DNA of 64,000 nt from Casuarius casuarius (taxonomy: Eukaryota > Chordata > Aves > Casuariiformes > Casuariidae), in the NCBI GenBank assembly GCA_003342895.1, contig PTFA01000091.1, positions 127,287 through 191,286 on the forward strand. Direction: 5' to 3'. How positions within the stretch are numbered: position 1 is the stretch's first letter; the number at the start of each line of letters is the position of its first letter. The translations under genes were made by a program, and so were the position numbers. Below, in pieces: positions 35,601-48,100 of the stretch. The notes below the pieces were generated by a model. The model saw only the letters and a list, made by a program, of their open reading frames with translations, was not told the origin of the DNA and made no database searches.

Positions 35601-38600
35601 CAAGTTCTTTCAGTCTGCGCCCTCTCTTGAGGGCCCAGTCCCCCACTGTTCCGTGGGTAATAGCCAAGGTGCTGCCCAAACACAACACTTGCTGTGTCCA
35701 TGAAGCGAGATCCATCTGGCTTGCGGAGTGTACCCCCAGGAGAAGGCAAGGCAAAGGATTGTGCCCCTTGTCAAAGTTCTGTGCTTGACAGCTCACGCGG
35801 CTGTTTATTTGCTGTAGGAAGCTGGCTGTAGTGTGCTGCAGCTGAGGCACTGCAAGTTAGATCTGAGCTCAAAGGAAAGCAGCTTTAGAGTGCTAAAATT
35901 AGAAGTTTAGTCTGAATTATGCTAATTTGGTTTAATTGTCTAAGTATGTCAAGGTTCTTCATAAATGTACCTGCTCCGTGCCAGTCTGGGAAGGTGCAGC
36001 ATCACTGGGGGCATGATGGAGCGATGGGTCAAGGATTGCAGGGGCTTCTGGGTTCCCTGCCCTACTTGTATCTCTGTAGCAGTCCTCATTGCCAGCTCTC
36101 AAAATGCTATGAGATTCTGAAAACATCAGCCCTGGATTGGATAGACCAGCCATGTTAAAGTCTTAGATGAGCAGAGGGCAGCTTCCTAGGAGCGGGGAAG
36201 TTCCTGACATCTCCCTCTCTTTTTAAGGGGACTGCTCAGCACCCCAGAGCCCTCTGAAAATTCACATTGCCATTCGCAGCTGAACTGTGTCATGCTTTGA
36301 GCCACAATGCTGCCGACAGCAGCAAAATCCAAGCTCCCTTCCTATTTGTGAACCAGATTTTGCTGAGTGGCTGAAACATTAAGCCAGAACCATACATTTC
36401 TATGCTGGGGCTGCAGGAGTAGAGGACTGTGTTAAATCTAGGGCTTATTGCAGCCTGTACAATTGTTAGCAAAAAAAATCTACAGCAGAAACAAAGCAGC
36501 AGGTATTCACCAAAGTGTTTTGGGAGGTGGAGGCTGGGAATGCAGCAGCAGGATAGCATTTAGAAAACAGATGAAGTTTCTATATTTATACAGAGATGAG
36601 AGAAGAAGGAAAAAGAGTGTGCACACGTGCATGTGTGTGTGTCCAGGTCACTGAGAAGCCTCCTGTTTAAGCAAAAAGGTACTGCAGGAAGACAAAAAGT
36701 AGAAATGAAGGCTACAGTTCTTTACTGCAGCACGCTACTGAGCCTTTTCAGGGCTTGTAGGATGTGTTCACATATGTTGGACCTCTTATCTGGGAAATGC
36801 AGGGAACAGAGGGGTGAAACCTTTTGCCTCTATACCGTAGAATATAAACTATGTTAGGTCTTTAACATGTCTGATAGTCTCTTCAGAAGAATTGTGAGTA
36901 ATTACACCTTTCACAGTTTCATTTGTCCAGAAAACGAAGGCTTCCAGATAATCTACAGGAAATGCATAGTGTATTCAGGGTCCACTTAGTTCTGTCACGA
37001 TGCCATGCCTGGAATAGGGAGCATTGCGTCTTTCCCAGGACTTGCTGATTACAGCACAAAACAAAGAATAGGATAAATGCTATGAAAATGTGCTGTTGTG
37101 GTGGCTGAGTTTGAGACAGATGTGGGGTGGGTTAAGGACAATTTCAGCTTTAATTGTGACCTTCCTGACTTTCACGTAGCATCTCTGAACACTGGAGAGA
37201 GAACTGCCCCTTTCTGTGGACTGCCCTGTGATTGCTGTGCAGATATCTCGCTGTAGGCAGCAGAGGCATTGGTGTGTCAGTGCGATTGCTCTATCTAGAT
37301 CCTGTTCCAACTCTATCACCATGTCATCTGGCACTTTCGTGGACCTTGAGGCCGCACAGATGTCTGCCATCCTTATGCACTGGATAGGATGCATCCTGAG
37401 GGTCTGCCATCTATTTTAAGTGACATATTGGGGAAGAGAAGAGGGGAGTGTCTGTGCTGTCACCTCACAACAACTGCTCAGCACTCTGATCGACTGAACC
37501 AGCCTGTGGTCACACATGGTCTCAGCGCCTTGCCTTGGACGAGCGTTGTGGGAAACTCCAAGGCATTTGACCCTTTCATCTCCAAACATGCTGCAATTAA
37601 ACTCAACATCTTTTTAGATACTTCAGCAGCGCTCTCTCCCTCTCTGTCCCCAGCTGCAGGCACTGCCTCCCAGGCCTGAGGTGCTATGTCCTAGTGTGCA
37701 AACATTGCTCTGCTCGGAAGGAACTTCTCTGCTCAGCAGTAAGTGCTGTTTTCTTCCATACCCCAGCTCTAAGTGGTTATTTACAGGCCAGCAGTTGTGA
37801 ATGGCACTCAAAGGCTTTAGAATCTCCTGTGTACATACTGAGGGTCCTGGGCAATTGCAGAAGGAACGTGCCATCAACCTGCTAGCTGGTCTCATCTAGC
37901 AGCCTTGTGGGTAAGGCGTTGGTGAGGTTCTTGTGGAGAGTTTGTCATGCTGCTTCCTGGAACAGGCCTTGTCCATGTTGCTGGAGCTACTAGTCTGTTC
38001 TGCTGCACCTGATGGTCTCCCTGAGTTAGGAGTCTGCAATGAGAGAGTCTTGTGCTGGTGCTTTGGATGGACATCAAATATGACTGAATTTGTTGGAACT
38101 GGAGAGTCCAAAACAAGCCATCCCTTTTGCTCCATTATTCTCCATAATCTTTTAAAAACAAATCTAAGCTGGCATTATCAGCAGGTGGAAAGTTTCAGAA
38201 ACTACCAGCCTTTTTGACACCTCAGATTGGCTTGCTGGGAGAAGCGGAGTCTCAACACGCAACAAGTCAGGACTATGAAAACATGTTGGAACACAAGGCA
38301 AATTCCTACAGGTCAGTTGTCTGCCTTTTTGCAGGTGTCATGCAAACTGAAGAGATGGAGGATGTCCGCTTTGGCCTGTACCTTGCTTCCACTGGACAGA
38401 CTATGTCAGAGCTTTAGGCAGAGATGGGACACCATCTGAGCCATTTCTTTCATTCATCGTAAAGGAAAGGGGAGCAAAAAGGAGGGGCTCCTCCTTTGAT
38501 CTGCTTGGGAATAGGCTGTATTCTGCTGATGACTGAAAGTGTGAGCTTTTACTGTGAGCCATGGTCATATGCACACCTTTTCCTTTTCTGGGTTCTTACA

Positions 38601-40730
38601 CTGCTGTTTGAATCAATAATGTTCTGCTGCAATGATTTGCATGGATTTGATTATAGGAGTAAATTGTGTGTTCTTAAATAGGATTTTTTTTTCTTTCTTC
38701 CTCCATTTGTCTCGCGGTAGATGAAAGTACTCAAGCTGACAATGGCCATGGGGAATGGGGGTGGGGAGGGTGATGTTCCAGAGAGCTCTAGTTAAGGGAA
38801 AACTTATCTAATTGGCTTTTGATGTTGCACTTGCTTTCACTGTGGTGGGGGAAGGTTATGGTTCTGCTTCTCATCTTTTGTGCTGAGACAGAAGTTACCC
38901 TCTGCAGGTCAGTGTCTTTGGCATTGGAGCACTTCAACTTCAGGGCAAGAGGTCTGAGGAGAGTCAGAAGGAAGTGCATGCAGGAAGTATTTGCCTGCAT
39001 GGTGCCTGCATTTGGCACACAGGCTGTAATTTTCTGAGCACATCCTTCAGCTTTTTGACTATCAGATCCAGCTCAGCTCATAGTGACAGTAGTTTCGGTC
39101 CAAGCAAGAATTGCTCAGTGGAGCGTGGCACGGCAGCTCTCTTCACACGCAGGTTGGACGTGCCACCACACTAACACATAACTGTGTTCTGTTAAACAGC
39201 AGCATGATGGTCAGCAGGCTGACCTCCTTTCTGTGTATGCTGGGAAAAATGCTTCCTGTCAAACCCACTGTCAAATGTCTGCAGTGCTGAGATTGCAGTA
39301 AGAGGAGCTGCAATATCACGGGACAATGGTATAAAGTATCTGCTGCCCATCAATACTGGGACACTGTTTCAGCAAAAGTCCTTCTCAACATGTGGGAACT
39401 CATCCCCATCAATGGTGAGGTATGTGCCAGAAGAGTGCCCCAAGGCCAGCAGCAGCACAGAAAAACATGAACAACATCACGCTCTTCATTGCCAAAATGC
39501 GGGACAGCAGCACTCGCTGCCTCCTGAGAACACAGCAGCAGGGATCAGCAGCACCTCCTTACGGGGCCTCCCAAGGCACCACATGGCACCACCAGCATTG
39601 CCAGAGGGGACATGTGGGGAACACTCATTCTGCCTTTCTTGTGCTGCCATGGACTCTGTGAGTAAGTTGCAGATATTTGGGCAGAAGAGCTGGCATCTTT
39701 CACTAGTTCGCTTTGCTTTAAAGTCGTGCTCTAGAACTGGGAGTATTGTGGGCATGGGGCAAGCTGATCCAGAGGCTCTGCTCACAGCTGCGGTAGTGAA
39801 GCGGCTTCCTTATGTAGGAGAGAAATGCTGTGGGGCTCAAGTAATTGGATAGCCAAGGTGCTTCCTTCACTGCAGGATCTGACCAGGACCTTGAGGCAGC
39901 CAGGTGTTGCTGCACTGCCCTCCAGTTACAACCCAGAACAATATATATCTCAAAGCAGGAACTAACCTGAGCTGCCAGTTTCACTGGCATTTCCTTTGCC
40001 CTGCATCAGCAGCACCAGACACGGACAGCATGTGTGTCTTCAGTGTAGGTGGGCATCAGCCTTGCCTCCCACCGCCATCAGCTTCTGGGCTGCACGCAAA
40101 CCTCATTATCCTGTGAGCAGCCTGCATGTCGTCTAGCCTGTGGGGAGAAGGGCTGGTGTTTTATCACGTAGGGCCTCCCCTGCACGGCAAAAAGGACAGT
40201 CAGAGCTTTGTCCGCTGCACCATGCTTCTGGCAGGCTCCATTCAAGAGCTGCTCAAGAGGCAGGGCCCTGCTCGGAGGGTTACCTGCCTTACACTTGTTA
40301 GTGGCAGCGACAGAGCTTCAGCAAGGAGCTGAAGGCACCCGGCAGGACAATATTCCAAAACGTGGTCAGCAGGTAGTGCAGCAAAGCAGCTGCGAGGAAG
40401 CCAGTGTCTCTGCCACAGTGCGCGCTGCGGCTAAGATGTGCTTCCCAAACTCCACCTGCTGGCAGCAGAAAATGGCTCTTCTTTTCTTTAAGAAAGAACT
40501 TGAGGAAGCCACAAAAGGAAATAATTAATAGGGTTTTCTTTACTGTTTAATTTCATTCACAGGCATGCACAGCCAGGGTATTCACTGTAAAACAAATGCT
40601 TAGCTTGCCCCCACAATCCTGAAGTTAAAAGGAGGAAACCTAGAGGTTTTGGGTTCAGCTATCTTTGAGCCTAGTTGCCAGCAACCCCCATAGTTGCTGT
40701 CAGAGTTCCTGTGATGCTTTTCCCGAGAAG

Positions 40731-40755
40731 GCGTGTGTGTGTGTGCGTGTGTGTG
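40731..40755 (+). repeat. Imperfect (GT)n microsatellite
   Basis: GT units interrupted by a single C (gtgtgcgtgt), 40 bp upstream of the CR1 copy. Confidence 0.85.
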
Positions 40756-40798
40756 GACTGACTCCTCTGTTCAGCCAAATTCTGTTTCAGGTAAAATA

Positions 40799-41210
40799 GG
40801 GTCACAAAGATGATTAAGGGACTGGAGAATCTCTCACATGAGGAGAGGCTTTTCAGCCTGGAAAAGAGAAGGCTCCTGGGGATCTTATCCACGTGTATAA
40901 ATACCTGAAGGAAGGGTATAAGGAAGACAGGGTCAGACTCTTCTCAGTGGTGCCCAGTGACAGCATGAGAGGGAACGGGCACGAACTGAAACACAGGGTA
41001 TTCCACTTGAATGCAGAAGACACTTTTTTACTGTGAGGTGGTTGAACACTGGCACAGATTGCCCGGAGAGGTTGTGGAGTCTATCCTTGGCGATTTTCAA
41101 AACCCGACTGAACGTGGTCCTGGGCAACCTGCTCTGGCTGACTCTGCTTGAGCAGGGGGGGGTCGGACCAGATGGTCCCTTCCAACCTCAACTATTCTGT
41201 GATTCTGTGT
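40799..41210 (+). mobile_element. CR1 LINE, 3'-terminal fragment (412 bp)
   Basis: A well-preserved end of an avian CR1 element in + orientation. Landmarks in order: 'gggtcacaaagatgatta', 'aggagaggcttttcagcctg', 'aagagaaggctcctggg', 'ctgtgaggtggttgaacact', 'ttgcccggagaggttgtgg', 'ttttcaaaacccgactgaac', 'caacctgctctggctgact', 'ctgcttgagcagggggg', 'ccttccaacctcaactattc', then two TTCTGTG-type units. It corresponds to the end of the reverse-transcriptase ORF plus 3' UTR; no intact frame remains. It is longer than the copy at 899-996. Confidence 0.95.
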
Positions 41211-44200
41211 AATTGCATTCTGCTTCCTTTGATTCACTTTGCAATTTTAAGTGGAGTCAAGTTTCTCCTGTCCCTTAAGTTCTCTGTAGCATTTCTGTGG
41301 GCTGCTGAAGGCTGTTTCCTCTTACTCTTGGTATGGTCACATTAGTTTAGTGAGAGAGTGAGAGAACACAGGAAAACATTTTTGATTGTGAAGTAGGCTT
41401 CAAACGAAAGTGGTGGAAAGGGGAGAGTGCAGGACATATGTGTTATCTCTGTGGGAGACTACTTCAGGTTCCTGTGGTTCATGTTGTAATGCAAATTCTG
41501 TGTGAAGTCTAGCATAAAACCCCCTCACCATACATCAAGTCTTCCTCGGTGCCTTCACATTTCAGGGCTTCTTTGACTGTCCTGAACTACCCTAGTCCTT
41601 GCTGAGCTACCAGGCAGGCATGCTGCAGGGTTAGTGTCTAACATTTCCTGGCACTGGCAGCATCAGTTTCATGCAAATCCTCAGGGAATTCTGGTGCTAA
41701 ATGCTAGAAGAGAGTTCATCTTTGAAGGTAAAATAATGGTGCAGTCCTTCGGAGCTTGGAGGTATCCTTGCAATGCAGGGAGATCTCTGTGAGCTGCTGG
41801 AGAGGAGATCAAACAACCTGCTTTTCCTGTGGTTCACGCAACCTGTTTGTCATTTAGAATTGCTTCCTCCTCCTCCTCCTGTGGCGCAATGGGAGATGGG
41901 GATATGCTATGCCACGTGCTGCTTGGCTCTGTGGCATTTTCACGGCCTGTAGCAGCCCTGCCTGTCTCCCCATTAACTGCTCTGTGGCCAGTACTCTTGT
42001 GGTGCTTGGCTCCCAGCACTCACTGATAGCTCGGAGTAATAATATTTTATTTTTGAATCATTTAGTGGGGGATTTTTTATTAATAACCCAAATTAGCTTG
42101 CGAAACAGCAGCTTGTCTGATGTTAAATATTAAACTCCACTAAGTGGGTGAGTTGGAGCACAGGGACAACAGCATGCTGGTGATGACGCGCTCTGGCAGG
42201 AGACAGCAGCGGTGCCTGCCGTGCGCAGAACCCCTTGCTCCTGGGAGAGCTTCTGTTGGCAGGGCGGCCAGGTGCCCCTCTGGCAGCTCTGCAGCTCCTG
42301 CATGGCATTTTGCACGCTTTAAACAGATCAGCACATCAAAGGCTGGTGGAGGCTCGCTCTGGTGTTGCCATGGCAGCAGCAGCTGAGAGGATTTGGATTA
42401 TTTGGATGTTTCTGGAGTGGGACTGCATCGCCAGCTGTGTCGGGGCAGAGCAGGGCTGCTGTCCACGCCGCTGTGTCCGGTGTCCTGGCGCTGCCAGGGG
42501 CACGCGGAGCCCTTGCTGTGGAAGGGGCCTGTCCACCCCATGGTGGGGGGGTGCTCTGGTGCAGACCTCTGCCTCTGCACTGCCCGCCTCAGCGCCCTCC
42601 GGTCGAGAGTCCTTCCCGTGATGCATCGCACACGGAAGTAGGTCAGCTGAATTGTGCCCTTAAAAATGCTCGTCTCTCTGCACTGGCTCTTAAGGGAGCA
42701 GAGGCAGCCAGCCCTGCTGCAGGCGTTGGCTCCGTAGGTGCCTAGCAGTGGTGTGGCGAGTCTGCCCTTAGGGCATCTGCCCCAGGCACCTCTTCTGTCC
42801 CCTGCGGCTCTGTGCTCCTTATGGGGGATTACCAGGAGTGAATGCAAAACTGAGCTTTAAACACTGTGGAAATTTGGCATGGGTCTGGGCACTCTCCTAC
42901 AGGAGCATTACCAAGGGATCTGCTGCTGGCCCTCACCATTAATCTGTTGAGCTGAAATGCTGCGTTTCCTTGGCAAAGTGCCCAACCGTCATTATTGTGT
43001 GCTATAATTGCCACTGGAAATTCAGTGCTGCTTTGTGAGCTCTCCTCTCTTGGATGCTTCTGGCACTTCCAGCTAATGTCTGCTGAGGGAACAGGCACAC
43101 ACGTGTGACTTATTCTGACACGCTCTTAGTCAGTGGCCTTTGGGGTACAGTGGTGAGTGCTCAGGAACAGCTAGGTGGTTTGAGGAAGGAGAGCAGGTCA
43201 TCTCAATCACCCCCCTTGCTTCTCATGCTGCTGTAGCTTGGGCAACTAGCTGTCAGTACTACGGCCTTGGTGCTGTTAGCCAGTGCAGTCTTCAGAAGAC
43301 CATGAGGTGGTAATAATATGCTGTAGCATGGTTTGCAGTGGATGCAGCATCATTGCCACTGTCAAGTTGCAATCACCTGAATTAATACAAACAAACCTGC
43401 AACAAAAGGTGCTTTCTGTTTTCGTTGACTCTGTGTGCATAGGATTAACGTCTCTGCTTCCTGTAGGCTAGGGCTAGACTTCCTAATGGGGCTGCAGACC
43501 CAGTGTTCCTACAAGCAGGGGCATTCCAACAGAAGTATGTGTTTTCTCTGTAGTATCTCAGGAATGATGCTCTTAGAGTATGCAAGCACCTCTCTTGCTT
43601 CTCTGTGAGAAGATGATGTTCAGATCAAGTTCCTGTCGCTAGAGGACTTAGCTTCCACAGCTCTAGTGGTGGCCTATAGAACAGGCTTGCTCTAGGGCAA
43701 AATCAGACTTTTTCAAAAGCAGTTGCCTGCAGAAGGTCTAATTGAAGATCTGGGGTATGTCTGGTCCGTGGGGAGGTTGATTGTCAGGAATTTCATATTG
43801 TAGCATGTTGCAGTGTTTTCCCAGCCTGCATTGACATTCTCACAGTTCTGACCTGGGCTCGAAAGTGGAGGGCAGAGAAGCTGGGGGTGCAGTGACTTTG
43901 CACGTCGGAGAAGTAGAAAGGCAGGCACAAGGAAGCTGTTGACAGGAGTGTAGCAAAGACCATGAAAGCTGGTAGAACAAAGTCTATTGCCCCTTTGTGT
44001 ATTTACCCTGAAGTAACTTTGAGCTGATTCTGCTGCCAGGCTGCAAGAGACCTATGGGAGAACAAAATCTGATCTGTTATGTAGAATAGGAACACTTTGG
44101 GGTTCTCTATTGCTCCCTGGACAGTGACTTGCTGTCTCCTACAGACTCTGCCTGGTGCGCTGCTCTGCAATGCAGAATTGGATGCTGAATGGAGAGCAAG

Positions 44201-44729
44201 AGCTTTCATTTCACTGCCGGCATGCACAAGTTCTCCGGCGTCTACAGCAGGGAAAGCTGACCCAGAAACCATGAGTCTCTGGTCACACTCTTGCTCCCTT
44301 TCACTTCTACGTGTGTTTTATTCCCTGGCTCTAAAATGGAGTGAGTATGTTCAGTTTGTGCTACTCCACTGGTTCAGGAGCAGATCGAAATGGGAGGGGG
44401 CACACCTCCTCCCCCCCACCAAAATGAAGCTTCCTTCGTTTGCAGGGAGCACTGGGGTGGCTCTCAGCCGGGGTTACAGGCTGCTGCAGGGCGAGGGGAG
44501 TTCAGCACGTTCTGGAAGGACTGGGAAAGTGAAGGGGCTGGCTCTCGCCAGCTCTGAGAGCAGCCTGCTCCCTGTCCCTGTGCACACAACAGCTCACAGT
44601 TGGGAGTGCAGTGAAGGGGAATGAACAAATGTCTCCAGGCTACTTCCTGCTTCCCTGCTGTGTCCTTGCTGCTATCCCACGTTCTCCTCTCTGGTGGAGG
44701 CAGGCCTAATGTGCTGGCTAGAGCAGTCG

Positions 44730-45170
44730 GAAGTGTCTCAGTACGGCAGTGGCGATGTTTCTGGATGCCAGCGTAGCCTCTGTCGATGCTGCGTCGGACT
44801 GGCTGGATGCATCAGCCGGGGGGATTTCGGCAAGCCCGACTCCGAGCGCTGGGCCTGCTTGCACAGCAAGGGCAGTTCGGGACGTGTGATCCGTCTGACA
44901 CATGATCTCTTTGGAAGAAGCTGCAGAAGGTCTGAATCCTGCCTGGGGTAGCGAGGCGGACGTGGACAAAGGCAGCGTGTCCAGTGATAGCAACGCTTCC
45001 TCCCATCTCTGCGCGTATACTTTTATAGGCACTTCGGGCTGCAGAGCCAACGTGAACACCAAGCAGACTGCTGTGGGAAAGGCCACGCTGGGCCTGGCTT
45101 CGCGGAGGCCTGTTTGTTTCCCGCGTTGAGAAGGGCCGTGTGAGTTTGTGTGCGGCCTACGCATGTGCGC
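44730..45170. promoter_or_regulatory. CpG-enriched patch (possible intronic promoter or enhancer)
   Basis: About 30 CpG dinucleotides over roughly 400 bp by eye, clearly denser than the flanks, with a TATA-like 'acttttatagg' near 45019. No first exon with a recognisable coding start is seen. Confidence 0.35.
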
Positions 45171-48100
45171 TGTTGGGGTTCCTCCACCATCTCTCAGCCC
45201 TGTGCTGGTCTCCTGCCTTTCCCTGAGCTTGGCTCCTGGCCTCTCTTGGAGGTCAGATATGCAATCCCTGTACCGCTGGGTCCTCTCCGTATCAGCATCA
45301 CAGCATCCTTCTCTTGAGACTGCTCAGACTGCCTTTTCTTGATAATGGTGATTCTTGGTCTTTTCCTCTGAAGTGAAACACCTAATTTCTTCTCTGCTTC
45401 ATGCCCTTATCTGGGCTGAGCCTGCAAATGGCCCCACTACCCTGCTGATGAGCTCAAGAGCATTTGTCCAACATTACTGCAGGAAAAAGGGCTGCTGGTC
45501 TGGGAGCTCAGAGCTTATTTTCAAATATTGGGATGACATTTGAACAAGAGAACAGTACATAATTTGCTAAATGAGTTACACGAAGAGATTCCCCTTTTCT
45601 CTTTTGCCTTAGTGCAGTGTCCTAGGTGGTCCATGCTGTAGTGCTGGATTTTTACAGTACATATTGGGGAAGGAAGGCTGGGCCCTTGGTTAGGCAAACA
45701 GCGATAGGAGAGATTGCTTTTGTAAGAGCTCTGTGATTTCCAAACAAAAAGTGCCTAAATGAGGACTTGCAAGGTAGGTTTGTGGGGAGAGATTTTTGGA
45801 AAAGTCCTTTCTGTGGCATGTCTGCTCTGCAGGCTGTAACGAATGTGAGGGCTAGCACTGAGATGGGTACATGAGTGCTGCAGCGCAGCGCCCAGCATTG
45901 CCAGCGCGGTGTCTTGTGCTACCCTGAGAAGCAGGTGAATGAGCCATTGAGGAGCCCTGTGCTGTTGCAAACATTTCGGGACTGGTTCATGGCTGCTACA
46001 TTCAGAGTGTCAGTGTGTCCAGCAGTAGGGCAATTTTGTCCGTGCCTATGCTCTGGTGATGGTGACCACTAGAAGCTTTGTTCTGCTTCAAGAATTCGAG
46101 TTGCAGAAGGCATTTGGCTAGCCTGCGAAGAGGAGCAACTGCACTGGTGTTTTGCAGCTGGCAGGGAAAGTTCACTTTTGGAAGTAAACACCCCTTCACC
46201 CCCTGTATGGTAGCTGACAGAGCTTTAGGGGCAGGCTCCAGAGTGAAAACATTCTGGTGTTACTGCTGAGGCTAGGGAAAAGTGCTGATGCTGTAGACAT
46301 TCAGTGAAAAATGTCAGCTGGGAGAAATAAAATAGTTGATCTTCAATTTTAGAACAATAGCGAGATTTCCATTAACTCTGCTGGGTCAGTGGAGTTCTGT
46401 CCTCACTCCTCTTCTGCAAAATTGCTCACTTTCCAAAGTAGGATGGGTGGATATATCTGGGTCTCTGCTTCTCTCATCCAGAGGCATCTTATGTAATTCA
46501 ATTAAACCTTAGGAAAAGCCGCTATAAGATGAAATCATCCTAAACGCTGATCAGTGAGAGCAGGGCTGTGGGCATACAACAGAAATGTGCACATCTCTTC
46601 TGAATCATTCATTAATTATCCTTAGATGGAACTCATGAGGTTTAAGGTTTCAAGTGGATTTTTCTGCAGATCTGCCAAACTGTTCTTCCGAACATCGCAG
46701 TAATTGGAGAAAGGTGCAGGCTGCTGTATTGTGAGCAGGATTCAGTAGTGTGAGCTGGGTTCTTGCCATAAAGTTTATATCATGTTGTCCAGGCATGCCT
46801 GGGGTGCTTGAGAAATAAATAAATCAGTGGTAACTGGTCATCAGAACGTGGGATGGATCTGCATGCCAGAAAGCATTCATTGGCTCATTCATTTGCTCAG
46901 CAAGGTGATCAGCAAACGTACAGGTTTCCTAGATCTTGGCTGTCTGTGAGGGACCGGACTCTCCTGGAAGGAGTAGGAATGTGCAGTTGCACTCCAGACC
47001 TCAGGGCATGAACTTTTCTGCTCCGAAGCTTCGGATTAGGCCTTTAGGAGGAGCAAAGACTGCAGGATTGAGAGGCTGGAAATGTTTTTGCAAAGCTGCT
47101 CTCTGCAAATTGAAAACAATTACATCTTTTTGGTCTGCTTCTTAAACAAAAAAACCCAAGACATTGTAGCATTTGTTGTGCTTGTCAGCATGCCCGGCTC
47201 TCGTATCATTCACGGTCACTCAGCGGGAGGATTATTGCTCTGAGTGGGTTTCTTAGTGGAAAGAAGAAGATGCTTAGAGCTGGCTTCTGCAGCCTTACAG
47301 TACCTGTCCTTCTCAGAGCCAAGCACTGCAGGCAGAGGAGCCATGCACCTTGCCTACCAAGACGTAGCTGGCCCCTGCTCCTTCTGATAGCGAGGAATGT
47401 AACTAATGGGTGCATGTGGCTAAGCGTGAAAATCCCTCTGACTGCCTCCTTATTTGCAACTTCCTGTGGTGATGTAGAACACGGCCTTAAGCTCAGACGC
47501 TTACATATGAAGTGCTTCAATTATAGTTTGGGAAACGGGAGAAAACAGTGGTTTTCCCTCTTCTTTCCTCTCAAAAGTCTCATTGGGTTGGACTTTTTGT
47601 ACAAGCATTAATTGCCTCTGGGTAAAATAACTGCACAGACGGTAAATATGACAACGCTTCTGCTAAACAGTGAAGCATCAAAACAGTCAGAACTGGAAGG
47701 AAAGTAATGGGAAACAGGATGGCCCTTGTCCCGGACATCTCAGGCCAAGGCGGAATCTGCAGCCTGTATTTTCTGTGTTTGTAGTTGTGGAGGGCCTGTC
47801 CTTGACGCTCTTTCTGGCCCATAAGCGGAAGCAATATTCGGCTCTGATTGCAGTTCTGGGCCCACCTTCCACTCCCTGAAACTGTTTTCCCTGGCGTCTG
47901 CCCAGCCCAGGCATCAGTGGTCTCTCTTGGAAGCTTCTTCTCAAGGAGGTTCAGCTATGGGGACCCCTCTGCAGAGAGGCAGTGCTGCTGGGGCCAGGGC
48001 TTTTTGTGTAGGGCCAGCTCTGCCAGTACGAGTGGTCTAACCTTATCACAATCCCCTTAGACACCCTGCTCGGAAAGAGAGAGGAGTGACCTTGGGAGTG

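Larger units (their letters stand above)
27061..40798 (+). other. ANK1: ANK1 first intron, proximal part
   Basis: Inferred intron downstream of the GTAAGT donor; no ankyrin-repeat exon is found. It contains weak traces of old retroposons near 29545-29660 and 31575-31610, GT-rich microsatellite-like stretches (for example 36616-36645 and 40731-40755) and a C run near 34263-34272. Many open frames of 60-150 codons exist on both strands, as expected in GC-balanced DNA; none is recognisable and none has a convincing exon context. Confidence 0.7.

Noticed and set aside
37900..37970. tRNA-like phrase 'gtgggtaaggcgttggtgag'
   Set aside because: No complementary acceptor stem, anticodon loop or TTCGA-type T loop could be assembled around it.
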